From NCBI GenBank assembly GCA_025934485.1, contig JAICXX010000005.1, forward strand, positions 1 to 64,000: a stretch of DNA of 64,000 nt. The letters are read 5' to 3'. Positions 1-9,308 of the stretch are shown here, in pieces. The notes under the pieces are model-generated. The model saw nothing but the letters and a program-made list of their open reading frames with translations. It searched no databases and was not told where the DNA came from. The position numbers and the translations under genes were made by a program. This DNA is from Chitinophagaceae bacterium. Its GTDB lineage: Bacteria; Bacteroidota; Bacteroidia; Chitinophagales; Chitinophagaceae. The first letter of the stretch is position 1. Each line of letters opens with the position of its first letter.

Positions 1-311
1 GACAAGTAGGTCGGTTTCCCGTCGATCAACACATTGACTCCCGACCGGCCATTAAGCGTAATGGTTCCGTCGGGCATCACCTGCACGCCCGGCAGCTGCC
101 GGATCAATTCCAGGATATTGGTGCCCGAGGCCGTGATTAGGCGATCAACATTAAGCACGATCCTATCGAGCTGGTGCTGGATCATCGGCGCCTGCCGGAC
201 TACCGTCGCCGTCTTCAGCACGATAGCACTATCTTTCTTCAGGTTTGTTGTATCCTGTGCCCGGGCGCAAGTCACAACAAAACCCACGAAAATGAAAAAG
301 TATTTCGCCAT
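1..311 (-). CDS. TonB-dependent outer-membrane receptor, N-terminal part only
   Basis: The frame begins with an ATG at 311 and runs off the left edge, so only about 103 residues are visible. It opens with a signal peptide (MAKYFFIFVGFVVTCARAQ) and passes almost directly into a plug-like region: VLKTATVVRQAP, then LDRIVLNVD, then LPGVQVMPDGTITLNGRSG and VLIDGKPTYL. These match the plug of the outer membrane beta-barrel family that also covers the gene at 11401. The usual carboxypeptidase-like domain before the plug is absent. The role is inferred as TonB-driven uptake of an unknown ligand, because the barrel and its specificity lie outside the window. Confidence 0.8.
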   Translation of the reverse strand, partial: MAKYFFIFVGFVVTCARAQDTTNLKKDSAIVLKTATVVRQAPMIQHQLDRIVLNVDRLITASGTNILELIRQLPGVQVMPDGTITLNGRSGVNVLIDGKPTYL

Positions 312-510
312 AGCAGCAGATTTCTCACAATGATAGTCGCAAACCAGATCCCAAAATCACCCCGTCGATGAGACCCGCCGCAAACCGCTCCGACACCCTC
401 TTTCCCATGCCCGAAAGGTTCCAACTGCCTTCCCCACCCATTCAGGGGGCAGTTTTGCCTGTTGGTCGACGAGGTACCCTGTGTGCCCATAAATAGCTAA
501 TTTGGCAGCT

Positions 511-1605
511 ATGAACCTGCTGGAAAAGCTCCTCGATCTCCACAAACGCCGGCGCTGGCTGGCGCATGTGCTGTTCTGGCTGGTCGTGCTGCTGATGGAC
601 GTCGGCTCCAGCAACTATCACGACCACAACAAAGCGAGCCTGGGCTTTGAATTTCTCAGCGATTTCCTCTACGAGATCCCCGAGATCCTCGCGGCCTATG
701 CAGTGGCGTATTGGGTGATCCCCCGTTTATTATTCAAACGGCATTATGCAGCAGCAACCGTATCGTTTCTCGTCATCGCCTGGCTCGCCTGCGTGCTCGG
801 CCGCGTCTTTATCGTAAAGATCGACGAACCCCTCGCCCGCATAAACCCAAAGGGATTTGAAACCTGGGACAACCTCTTCACCGATCTCCCCAAACTGCTT
901 TACGTCTATTTCTTCGATATCTTTTCAATGGTCTTTCTCTTTGTTTGCCTCAAGACACTCAAGGACCAGATGCTGATCCGCCAGCACACCCTGCTCCTCG
1001 AAAAAGAAAGAACCGAAACAGAATTAAAGCTGCTCAGGGCCCAACTGAACCCTCACTTCCTGTTCAATACCCTCAACAATATCTACTCGCTCTCCTTTAC
1101 CTCGCCCCAGCGAACCTCCGCGTCGATTGCCGGACTCGCGAATATCCTCGATCATATCCTCTATGGCACACAGCAACGTTTCGTTCCCCTGCCGGCCGAG
1201 ATCGACCTTATCCGCAACTATATCGACCTGGAAAAACTACGTTATGACAGCAGGCTCACGGTGAATTTTTGTATCGACGGCGACACGGACACCACCATCG
1301 CTCCGCTGATCCTGCTCTCGCTGGTCGAGAACGCATTCAAACACGGCGCGGCCAACGACGCCGGCGAACCCGTGATCGATATCCGGCTCACGGTCACAGA
1401 CCGACAGATCAGCTTCACCATAAAAAACACGGTCGTAAAACCCAACACCCAGCCAGGCGGCATCGGCCTGATCAACTTACGCCAACAATTACAGCATCTT
1501 TATGGCGCGGATCACGAGCTCCTGGTATCCGAGGAAAACCACTGGTTCCGCGTCAGGCTCACGATAAATCAAACCCATGCAAAAGATAAGATGCCTGCTC
1601 GTTGA
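511..1605 (+). CDS. LytS-family sensor histidine kinase
   Basis: This is an integral-membrane kinase of 364 residues. About four hydrophobic segments fill residues 15-150. A His_kinase domain follows with the motif QLNPHFLFNTLNNIYSL, whose phospho-accepting His is about residue 182. The ATPase part carries VENAFKHG (Asn about 274) and a late glycine box GIGLINLRQQL. The family senses signals in or near the membrane and phosphorylates a LytTR regulator. I chose the ATG at 511; an in-frame TTG at 502 would add three residues. The gene overlaps the next one by 29 bases, so the two are almost certainly co-translated partners. The signal is unknown. Confidence 0.9.
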   Translation: MNLLEKLLDLHKRRRWLAHVLFWLVVLLMDVGSSNYHDHNKASLGFEFLSDFLYEIPEILAAYAVAYWVIPRLLFKRHYAAATVSFLVIAWLACVLGRVFIVKIDEPLARINPKGFETWDNLFTDLPKLLYVYFFDIFSMVFLFVCLKTLKDQMLIRQHTLLLEKERTETELKLLRAQLNPHFLFNTLNNIYSLSFTSPQRTSASIAGLANILDHILYGTQQRFVPLPAEIDLIRNYIDLEKLRYDSRLTVNFCIDGDTDTTIAPLILLSLVENAFKHGAANDAGEPVIDIRLTVTDRQISFTIKNTVVKPNTQPGGIGLINLRQQLQHLYGADHELLVSEENHWFRVRLTINQTHAKDKMPAR

Positions 1606-2284
1606 CGATGAGCCGCTGGCCATTGCCCTGCTGAAACAGCATATCGCCCAGGTCGACCTGCTGGAAGTGATAGGGGAGTGCCCCAATGCCATAAAAGCCC
1701 TGGAAGAATTGCGGGTAAAAGACGTCGACCTGCTGTTCCTGGATATCCGCATGCCATCGGTCAGCGGCCTCGAGCTGTTGAAAATGCTGCGTCATCCACC
1801 CAAAGTCATCATCACCACCGCTCATCGTGAGCATGCCCTGGATGGCTACGACCTCGACCTGGTCGATTATTTGCTGAAGCCTATCACTTTCGATCGCTTC
1901 CTCAAGTCAATCCAGCGGCTCCTGCGCCACATCGACCTACCGGCCACCCCCATCCCCTCGACCGAGCCCCCCACACTCTACATCAAATCGGGCTATAAAA
2001 ACCTCCGTCTTCCCGCCGACACGATCCTCTACATGGAAAGCTTCAAAGACTATGTAAAGATCCATACCGTCACAGGCCCCATCACCACCAAATACAAGAT
2101 CAGCGAGATGGAAGCGGATCTCGAAAGTTCCCATTTTCTGCGCATTCACCGCTCCTTTATCGTCAACCTCCGCCACATCTCCGCCTATACCTCCAGCCAC
2201 GTCGAGATCGGCGCCACCGAGCTGCCCATCGGCGAAAGCTACAAGGAATACGTCCTCAAAGTGATCCGCAATGCCGGCTTCTAA
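1577..2284 (+). CDS. LytTR-family response regulator
   Basis: The protein of 235 residues has a receiver domain at about 1-120, with the acidic pair in LLVDDEP and the phospho-acceptor Asp56 in LLFLDIRMP. The Lys of VDYLLKPI is the conserved receiver lysine. A LytTR DNA-binding domain occupies about 135-235 (IKSGYKNLRLPADTILYMES, HRSFIVNLRHI). It is the output partner of the overlapping LytS-type kinase. Target genes cannot be read from the sequence. The PepSY gene 150 bases downstream is a possible target by position only. Confidence 0.92.
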   Translation: MQKIRCLLVDDEPLAIALLKQHIAQVDLLEVIGECPNAIKALEELRVKDVDLLFLDIRMPSVSGLELLKMLRHPPKVIITTAHREHALDGYDLDLVDYLLKPITFDRFLKSIQRLLRHIDLPATPIPSTEPPTLYIKSGYKNLRLPADTILYMESFKDYVKIHTVTGPITTKYKISEMEADLESSHFLRIHRSFIVNLRHISAYTSSHVEIGATELPIGESYKEYVLKVIRNAGF

Positions 2285-2356
2285 CCGCGCCGGGCGCTTC
2301 GCCGCCGAATTCTGATTTCATTCTGAGATATGGATTACCTCATTGTTACAAAAGCA

Positions 2357-2371
2357 TTACCAAATCGATAA
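2357..2371. promoter_or_regulatory. operator-like imperfect palindrome before the PepSY gene
   Basis: TTACCAAATCGATAA matches 13 of 15 positions of the perfect palindrome at 3041-3055. It ends 64 bases before the PepSY start codon, nearly the same distance as the sister site before the receptor at 3122. The binding protein is unknown. Confidence 0.5.
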
Positions 2372-2435
2372 TTGTGTGCAGCCGGATGTTTTGAGGCTTC
2401 AAAATATAAATTTTTGCGGCTCCTAAACTCCATGT

Positions 2436-2999
2436 ATGGCACAATCACTACTAGCCGGTTCACGCATCTGGCATCGTCGGGTAAGCTCCCTGCTTTTTGT
2501 ATTCTTTCTCCTCGTTTGTCTCACAGGGCTCATGCTTGGATGGAAATCGATGTTCAGCACAAGGGTGTTTGAGCTGCCGAAACAGGCCACCAAAGATCAT
2601 TCTGGGCAGTGGCTGCCTTTGGATTCGCTGGCCACAGCCGCGGCGCGGGCACTGGAGCAGCACACGGGCATAAAGGCCGGCCACGCCCGGCGTGCGGACC
2701 TTAGGCTCTCCGGCGGGTATATCGAATTTATGTTCGACCGGGGCTATTATGTCCGGGTGGATGGAAGCAACGGCCTGGTTACCCTCATCGAGCGGCGTTA
2801 TGGAGAATGGATACAGGATATCCACGACGGAGCCATCGTCGATAACTGGTTGGGTGACAAAGCGGGCGCCGCAAAGAAGATCTATTCAAGCGTGATTGGA
2901 GTGGCGCTGTTGTTCCTTACGCTCACCGGGATTTACCTGTGGTATAAACCCGTGCTGATCAAGCGCAGGGCTGCCAGAACGCGAGCCACCACATTCTGA
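2436..2999 (+). CDS. PepSY-associated membrane protein, short form
   Basis: The protein of 187 residues has one N-terminal membrane segment (about 14-35, VSSLLFVFFLLVCLTGLMLG). A PepSY-like soluble part of about 130 residues contains WIQDIHDGAIVDNWLGD. A second membrane segment near the C-terminus (about 153-168, VIGVALLFLTLTGIYLWYKP) is followed by a basic tail. Short PepSY_TM proteins of this kind often stand next to TonB-dependent receptors for siderophores, where they are thought to help reduce or move the metal across the inner membrane. It is followed by such a receptor and shares an operator-like motif with it. A role in metal acquisition is an inference. Confidence 0.8.
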   Translation: MAQSLLAGSRIWHRRVSSLLFVFFLLVCLTGLMLGWKSMFSTRVFELPKQATKDHSGQWLPLDSLATAAARALEQHTGIKAGHARRADLRLSGGYIEFMFDRGYYVRVDGSNGLVTLIERRYGEWIQDIHDGAIVDNWLGDKAGAAKKIYSSVIGVALLFLTLTGIYLWYKPVLIKRRAARTRATTF

Positions 3000-3040
3000 G
3001 GACCGTTTGAGTTTCACACTAAAAAAAAATTATTAAAAAA

Positions 3041-3055
3041 TTATCAAATTGATAA
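3041..3055. promoter_or_regulatory. perfect palindrome TTATCAAATTGATAA before a TonB receptor
   Basis: Two 7-base arms, TTATCAA and TTGATAA, flank a single central A. The site ends 66 bases before the ATG at 3122. An in-frame ATG at 3059 lies only 3 bases after it, so the palindrome argues for the downstream start. Related sites occur at 2357 and 21556-21581. Confidence 0.6.
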
Positions 3056-3121
3056 CCTATGAAGTGTAGATACATCCGCTTTCGAAATAAAGCAACTTGC
3101 GCCATACAAAATATAGCTGCA

Positions 3122-5905
3122 ATGATTGCGTATCTCCTCCAGGCCTCTAAAAAAACAATAATCACAACCCTGCTATTGTTGGGCCTTCACATAGTCTGCC
3201 TCTCACAGACATTAAAGGGCAAGATCACCGATGGGCTTACCGGCGAACCCCTGGTAGGGGCCAATGTCCTGATCCGCGAAACCGGCCAGCGGACATTCGT
3301 CGAGCTCGACGGATATTTCCGCGTCAAAGAACTAAAGCCCGGTTCCTATACGATCGTCGTCAGCTATACCGGCTATACGACTATGGAACAACCCGTGCGT
3401 ATCACCGCCGTCAGACCTCAAACGATCCTCATCCAGCTGGCTGCCGCAGCAGAAAAACTGGAAGAAGCCGCCGTGACCGCCGACAAACGCGAGACCGGCG
3501 CCCGAAAGCTGGAAAAGAATGCCGCCCAGCTGGTCAACGTCGTCTCGGCCCGGGCCATCGAGCTCTCCCCGGACATCGCCGTAGGAAATGTAGTACAACG
3601 TATCTCCGGCGTTTCCGTTCAGCGCTCGAGCAGCGGCGACGGCCGCTATGCCATCATCAGAGGTCTGGATAGCCGGTATAATTATACGTCTATCGGCGGC
3701 GTGATACTCCCAAGCCCCGACCCAACCCAACGCTCCGTTCCCCTCGATATGTTCCCGGCAGAGATGGTCCAGCGAATAGAGATCGTCAAATCCCTTACCC
3801 CCGACATGGAAGCCAATGCCATCGGCGGCGCAACCAACCTCGTCATGAAGGAAGGATCGAACAAGCTCAACCTCTCCGCAGATCTTAGCGTGGGCGCCAG
3901 CAGCGTCTTTACCCAGCGGTCGTTCTCAGAAACCCCGAAAACCGGCATCGATTTTTCATCCCCCACGGAACGCTACGGCACGGACTACGCCACCAAACCC
4001 ACCGACATTCCCGTGGGCCCCTTAAATCTCCGCAAGGTTCAATATCCCATCAATATCATAGGCGGTCTTACCATCAGCGACCGCATCTTTAAGCATAAAC
4101 TAGGGTATAACATCGGCGCCAGCTATATCCGCGAATACCGCGGCGGCAACACCCTCTATTATCTTCAGAATGGAGTGAACAACAACCCGCCCAACTCACC
4201 TATCTTCAGCCAGTCCGAACACCGGCAATATTCCTTCCTGCAAAGCCGGCTGGGGGTACAGGGTAACGTCAGCTATGACTTTTCCCGCAACCATTCCATC
4301 GATCTCTATGGCCTGTTCTTACAACTCGACAACGATCAGCACAGCCATTACGACGTGTCGCCTTTCGTTCCCGGCGAGGTCGATTATTACGACCGGTTTG
4401 TATTCGACCGCAAGAACATGGAACACCTCGCGCTCGATGGACACGATAAGCTCTCTCCCAAATTTTCATTGAACTATACCCTGTCCTATGCAGAAGCAAA
4501 GTCGACTACCCCAAATCAACTCGATCTATTCACCTACAAAGAGGTCACCTATTACCCCAACTATTCCCCGCTCTACGTCAATAACCTTCCCAGCGTATGG
4601 CAGCATAGCGACGATAAAGACCTGTCCGCCTATCTCAATCTTAGCTATCAGCCCGCAAAGAACATCACCTTTACCGCCGGCGGCGCCTACCGGCATAAGG
4701 ACCGCACCAGCTATTACAACGATTACACGGAGATCTCCACCACTGGCGACCCGAACCAGCCCCTGCAGGTGTACAACGGCATCGATAACGCAAAATTCGT
4801 CTTTCTGAACCCCTACGGCGACACGACCAACGAAAATAATTACACGGCTCACGAGCAAATAAGCGCCGGTTACGCGGAGGCAAAGCTCACCCTCGCGGAA
4901 AAATGGCAGGTCATCGGTGGGGCGAGAGTCGAGAACACCAGCCAGAACTATACCTCCATGATCTCCACCGCGCTTGTCGGCAAGACCGGCAGTTTCAATT
5001 ATACGGACATCCTTCCGGGTCTGCATCTGCGATACAGCCTCACGGACAGGCAGAACCTGCGACTCTCTTATTTTGCCTCTATCAGTCGACCCAATCTCTA
5101 TGACCTGATCCCTTCCACCAGCAACACCGATCTCACCTCCCTGTACACGACCTCGGGTAATTATAATCTCAAACATTCCACCGCCGCCAATATCGACTTC
5201 CGCTACGATAATTTCTTCTCTTCAACGGATTATATTATGGCCGGTCTCTTCTATAAGCAGATCGCCAATCCCATCGAATATGCTACGTTTACATTGGACG
5301 GCAGCTCCGTAACCGCGGTTAACAACGCCAATATTCTTTACGGACCTACTAATCCGGGATCAAATGCTACTAACTATGGGTTGGAGCTCGTAGCCTCCAA
5401 ATTCATCGGAAAGTTTGGATTAAGCGGAAACTACAGTTACACCCATTCGACAGTCACAACATTGAAACAACTCTCCGGAGAAACAAACGGTTACCCGACC
5501 GTAAGCTTCATCAACCAAACAAGACCCCTCCAGGGTCAGGCCGACCATATCGGCAATCTTTCCTTCCTGTTCAAAGACCCCAAATCGGGCTGGGATGCAC
5601 AGCTGAGTTTCGTATATACCGGAAAACGCATTGCCGTTGTCTCCCCGTTTTATGATCTGGACATCTGGCAACGGGCCGGTACGCAGCTGGACCTTTCCAT
5701 CACTAAACAATTCCACTCTCATTTCTCCGTCTTCGTCAAAGCGACAAACCTCCTGAACAGCCGCCTGTACCAGGACATCGACCACCCCAACGGCCTTATC
5801 GGCTACGAGGGCGGCCTCGAAGGCCAGACCAACCCCAACCGCATCCTTATCCAGCGCGACGCCTATGGACAGACCCTCCTGGCCGGCGTCAAATACAAGC
5901 TCTGA
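3122..5905 (+). CDS. TonB-dependent receptor, uptake module 1
   Basis: From the chosen ATG at 3122 the protein has about 927 residues. It starts with a signal peptide ending near IVCLSQ, then a carboxypeptidase-like domain (LKGKITDGLTGEPLVGANVL). The plug contains SVQRSSSGDGRYAIIRGLDS and VKSLTPDMEANAIGG, which resemble the TIGR01782 type of receptor rather than SusC. The rest is a beta-barrel ending in LLAGVKYKL with the usual aromatic and hydrophobic pattern. An upstream ATG at 3059 is in frame but would add a non-signal extension beside the palindrome. The gene lies between a PepSY protein and a beta-helix lipoprotein and is a paralogue of 21662-24397. The ligand is unknown; a metal chelate or a phosphate-bearing organic compound is suggested by neighbours. 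Confidence 0.88.
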   Translation: MIAYLLQASKKTIITTLLLLGLHIVCLSQTLKGKITDGLTGEPLVGANVLIRETGQRTFVELDGYFRVKELKPGSYTIVVSYTGYTTMEQPVRITAVRPQTILIQLAAAAEKLEEAAVTADKRETGARKLEKNAAQLVNVVSARAIELSPDIAVGNVVQRISGVSVQRSSSGDGRYAIIRGLDSRYNYTSIGGVILPSPDPTQRSVPLDMFPAEMVQRIEIVKSLTPDMEANAIGGATNLVMKEGSNKLNLSADLSVGASSVFTQRSFSETPKTGIDFSSPTERYGTDYATKPTDIPVGPLNLRKVQYPINIIGGLTISDRIFKHKLGYNIGASYIREYRGGNTLYYLQNGVNNNPPNSPIFSQSEHRQYSFLQSRLGVQGNVSYDFSRNHSIDLYGLFLQLDNDQHSHYDVSPFVPGEVDYYDRFVFDRKNMEHLALDGHDKLSPKFSLNYTLSYAEAKSTTPNQLDLFTYKEVTYYPNYSPLYVNNLPSVWQHSDDKDLSAYLNLSYQPAKNITFTAGGAYRHKDRTSYYNDYTEISTTGDPNQPLQVYNGIDNAKFVFLNPYGDTTNENNYTAHEQISAGYAEAKLTLAEKWQVIGGARVENTSQNYTSMISTALVGKTGSFNYTDILPGLHLRYSLTDRQNLRLSYFASISRPNLYDLIPSTSNTDLTSLYTTSGNYNLKHSTAANIDFRYDNFFSSTDYIMAGLFYKQIANPIEYATFTLDGSSVTAVNNANILYGPTNPGSNATNYGLELVASKFIGKFGLSGNYSYTHSTVTTLKQLSGETNGYPTVSFINQTRPLQGQADHIGNLSFLFKDPKSGWDAQLSFVYTGKRIAVVSPFYDLDIWQRAGTQLDLSITKQFHSHFSVFVKATNLLNSRLYQDIDHPNGLIGYEGGLEGQTNPNRILIQRDAYGQTLLAGVKYKL

Positions 5906-5936
5906 AAACAATTTTCTAAATAACAACACAACTAAA

Positions 5937-7391
5937 ATGAAACAAAGAGATCTCAAAGGGAACGCGCTGCTGGTTTACGCGGGAATGACCTGCCTGCTCT
6001 TCGCAGCCGCTTCCTGTAGCAAATCCGGCGGCAGCACTGTCTCCCAGGCGCAACGTCAGGTAGCCAACGCTGTAAAGCCGGGCAACGTCAGCGGCACGGT
6101 AAAAGGCACGTTTTTACAGGATTCGACCTATTTTGTCACCGGCGATATCGTCGTCAACAAAGGCGATACCATCCTATTTCAGCCGGGTGCAAAGATCTAT
6201 ATGACCGGGAACTACAATTTCTTCCTCCATGGCAATCTTTCTTCGGTAGGGACCAAGACCGACCCGGTGTGGTTCACGGTCCAAAACCAGCAGAAATTCG
6301 ACAACCCATCCGAAGATCCCCTGCAAGACCCTGCCTACAAGGGGTTTTGGGGTGGATTTCATGGAGATAGCACCACCAGCTTCATCGTCTTCAAGTATAC
6401 CCATATCGAGTTTACCGGCGGAATCGTCGGGACGGCTCAAACGGTTGGCTCCAAGAACGGCGGCTACTCACCCGCCATCGGTTTCTTCAATATCAACGGA
6501 TTCGTAGATGTCGAAGATTCCTGGTTCTACGGCTGCATAGATGGCGGCGCCGCCATCGAAAATAAAGCGGGGAACTACAATATCATGCGGAATATCTTCG
6601 AGAAAGTCGGCAACGTCGGCAGCGAATGTGTCGAAGTGGCCAGCGGCACCACGGGGAATATCGCCTATAATCTCATGATGGGCTCATGCACCAACGGCGT
6701 AAAAGTATCCAGCAACGGAACCACCTACCAGGACTCCGCTTGTGTGTATAACAATACGATCCTCAACAGCGGTTATCGCCGTTACCTTTATGGCGGCGCA
6801 GGTAACGCCATGGGTCGCGGGGGCTCTATCGATATCGAACAAAATGGGAAAGCGCTTATCTACAACAACCTCCTGGTCAACGACCGTATCGGCCTTCGCG
6901 TCGTCGGCACCGGGAATTACCAAGGCAATGCTCTGGTAGTCGCGGACACGGCGCATTGCTATTATGGCTACAACTACAACTATGGCGACAGCCTCGTGAT
7001 CACCGATCAGTTCTATCCTCCCGGTCTGCTCACCAAACCCATGTCTACGGATATCCCCACTCCCTCCAACTATTTACCCGCAGGCTATACCCTTGGCGCA
7101 GACTATGACGGTACCTCCGTCGTCAGCGCGGGCAACCCCAAATTCGTCAATTACCCCCTTCCCATTAACCTGAGCGCCGGCGCCTATGCTACCCTCGACC
7201 GCCTTGCCTATGTCTCCGGCTTTGATTTCCATTTGGCATCCGGTTCACCGGCTATCGGCAAGGGAAATACGTCGTTCACCGTAGCCAAAACGAAGATTCC
7301 CATAGACCCCAGCTTCGGCGCGACAGCCGTCACCCCTCCGGGCACCGACATTGGCTGCTATCAAACCAATGGCAGCGGATTAGGCAACTAA
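5937..7391 (+). CDS. right-handed beta-helix lipoprotein, uptake module 1
   Basis: The protein of 484 residues starts at ATG 5937, 31 bases after the receptor. The signal peptide ends in AAASC, making Cys27 the likely lipidated residue, followed by a Ser/Gly-rich tether. The body shows repeated short strands typical of right-handed parallel beta-helices (GNYNIMRNIFEKV, IAYNLMMGSCTNGVKVSSNG, ALIYNNLLVNDRIGLRVVG). It opens with a module, GTVKGTFLQDSTYFVTGD, that is also present in the paralogue at 24431. It is probably a surface-exposed partner of the preceding receptor, capturing or presenting the ligand, in the way SusD serves SusC. That role is inferred from position. No catalytic residues can be assigned. 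Confidence 0.75.
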   Translation: MKQRDLKGNALLVYAGMTCLLFAAASCSKSGGSTVSQAQRQVANAVKPGNVSGTVKGTFLQDSTYFVTGDIVVNKGDTILFQPGAKIYMTGNYNFFLHGNLSSVGTKTDPVWFTVQNQQKFDNPSEDPLQDPAYKGFWGGFHGDSTTSFIVFKYTHIEFTGGIVGTAQTVGSKNGGYSPAIGFFNINGFVDVEDSWFYGCIDGGAAIENKAGNYNIMRNIFEKVGNVGSECVEVASGTTGNIAYNLMMGSCTNGVKVSSNGTTYQDSACVYNNTILNSGYRRYLYGGAGNAMGRGGSIDIEQNGKALIYNNLLVNDRIGLRVVGTGNYQGNALVVADTAHCYYGYNYNYGDSLVITDQFYPPGLLTKPMSTDIPTPSNYLPAGYTLGADYDGTSVVSAGNPKFVNYPLPINLSAGAYATLDRLAYVSGFDFHLASGSPAIGKGNTSFTVAKTKIPIDPSFGATAVTPPGTDIGCYQTNGSGLGN

Positions 7392-7421
7392 TTATTTGAA
7401 TAATACTAAGGTTCAACAACA

Positions 7422-9308
7422 ATGAAATATATCTTTCTAACGGGGGGCCTCCTGGCTCTCCTTCTTTCAGCCCACGCGCAAATCGCCCCCGGTGCTGAAA
7501 TACCCGCTTCGCTCAACCATCTTTCAGACGACGGCAACGGCCGGCTCACCGTACAATCCGGCGGCCATACCTTTACGGATGCTGCCACAAAGGACCTGTA
7601 CCAGCTGCCCGCCATCATGGGGGAACTCGCCGGCGCAGCGACAGGCATCGAGCTCGACTTGAACAGACCGGGCTTTAACGGCACCATCGCCTATGGCCCG
7701 CTCGATGAGCTGGCGGAATATCCCGCCGTCGCCTTTTTGCCCCGTGATGTCCGCATCAGGGACGGCAAAGCCCTCCTCGAGATCAAAAAGACCTTTACCC
7801 GCGCTACCGACTACTTCCACCTCGCAGACCGCGGAAAAGGGATACTCGGCTATCGCCTCCTCGACAGCACCGGCCGCATCATCTACGAAGGCCGCGTAGC
7901 ATTCGAAGGCAAAGGCCCCTATCGCGTCGTCCCAACCCTCATCCAGGGACCCATGGTAAATGTCATGCAGCCCACGGGTTTTATCCTGTCCTATGAGACC
8001 CGCGAGCCCATCAAAACCATCGTTACCATCGATGACCGGACCTTTTCCGACGACCAGCAAGACACGCACCACGAGATCACCATCACCGGCTTAAAACCTG
8101 CGACCCAATACACCTATACGATCGCCTATGGCGACAGGACCGAAAGTCACCAGATAGTCACCGCGCCCGCGGAAGGCAGTCGTCAGCCGTTCACCTTTGC
8201 CTTCGCCAGCGCCAATCGCGCAACCACCGGCGGCGGCGAAAGAGACTTCGGCGGGACTAACTACCAGCATACCCGCGCCGTGATGGCCGCCGCGATGCAG
8301 CATAATGCCGCCTTCCTCCAATGTACCGGCGATATCACCACCGGGGCCAATACCAGCGTCGGCGGCCATCTCATGGAATACGCCAACTTCAAGCGCGCGC
8401 TGGAACCCTTCTGGTGTAAGATCCCGGTATATGTCGGATTCGGTGATCACGAAGCCAACAAGACCACCCTCCACGACGATGAGCCTAATAACAAAGGCTA
8501 CTCGGTCGAACTGTTCCCCTACTCAGAGGTCAGCGGCGAAGCGACCTTTGCAAAGGCCTTCGTCAACCCCGCCAATGGCCCCCAAAGCGAAGACGGCGCC
8601 GCTTACGATCCCAACCCCAACGCCCAGGATTTTCCCACCTACAAGGAAAACGTTTACTATTATACCTATGGCAACATCGCCATGATCGTCCTGAATACGG
8701 AATACTGGGAAAGCAAGGACCCGGCCGTTACAGGCGGCTGCCCCGAAGGCTATATCATGGACCAGCAGATCAAGTGGCTCAAAGAAACCATGCAACGCAT
8801 AGAGAACGATCCTAACATCGACCACATCTTCGTAAATATTCACGGCGCAGCCTTCCCAAATGGTGACCACCTCACCGATGCCATGTACTGGAGCGGCGAC
8901 AATACTTCGAGAGCGGTCGTAGCGGGCACCCCTTTAACCAAAGGAGCCATCGAACGTCGTGACGAGATCCTCGATGTCTGTGTCAACAAAAGCAAAAAAT
9001 TCCTGGCATTCTTGTCCGGTGATGAACACAATTTCTCTTTCCTCCAGGTCACACCCGAAACGCCCATCTACAAGGAAGGCTACACCGGCCCGAAGATCAG
9101 GATCAGCCATCGCTTCTACAATATCAATGATGGCGGCGGTGGTTCCGCACCCTACGCGCTGCTGAAAAGCCCCTGGTCAGGTTCGTTCAAATATCTAACA
9201 CCTCCACCCACTGTCGCGCTGATCACCGTCAAGGGTAAGAATGTGGTGCTGAACGCCTATCGCGCCGAGACCCTCGAACCCATCTGCCAGGATATTCAAT
9301 TGCGCTAA
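7422..9308 (+). CDS. secreted calcineurin-like metallophosphoesterase
   Basis: The protein of 628 residues has a signal peptide ending LLSAHAQ. A beta-rich N-terminal half ends in a fibronectin-like stretch (TITGLKPATQYTYTIAYGD) of the kind that precedes the catalytic domain in purple acid and PhoD-like phosphatases. The catalytic half shows FLQCTGDITTG, VYVGFGDHEAN in place of GNHE, IFVNIHGAAF and FLSGDEHNFSF in place of GHxH. A clear first motif (DxH) is not seen, so metal binding may be atypical. It is the last gene of module 1 and could release phosphate or phosphorylated ligand for the receptor. The stop overlaps the end of the convergent kinase gene by 4 bases. Confidence 0.72.
   Translation: MKYIFLTGGLLALLLSAHAQIAPGAEIPASLNHLSDDGNGRLTVQSGGHTFTDAATKDLYQLPAIMGELAGAATGIELDLNRPGFNGTIAYGPLDELAEYPAVAFLPRDVRIRDGKALLEIKKTFTRATDYFHLADRGKGILGYRLLDSTGRIIYEGRVAFEGKGPYRVVPTLIQGPMVNVMQPTGFILSYETREPIKTIVTIDDRTFSDDQQDTHHEITITGLKPATQYTYTIAYGDRTESHQIVTAPAEGSRQPFTFAFASANRATTGGGERDFGGTNYQHTRAVMAAAMQHNAAFLQCTGDITTGANTSVGGHLMEYANFKRALEPFWCKIPVYVGFGDHEANKTTLHDDEPNNKGYSVELFPYSEVSGEATFAKAFVNPANGPQSEDGAAYDPNPNAQDFPTYKENVYYYTYGNIAMIVLNTEYWESKDPAVTGGCPEGYIMDQQIKWLKETMQRIENDPNIDHIFVNIHGAAFPNGDHLTDAMYWSGDNTSRAVVAGTPLTKGAIERRDEILDVCVNKSKKFLAFLSGDEHNFSFLQVTPETPIYKEGYTGPKIRISHRFYNINDGGGGSAPYALLKSPWSGSFKYLTPPPTVALITVKGKNVVLNAYRAETLEPICQDIQLR

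Noticed and set aside
3041-3055. The palindrome as a Fur box
   Set aside because: TTATCAAATTGATAA shares A/T richness with Fur sites but lacks the GATAAT repeat structure, so a Fur assignment is not supported.
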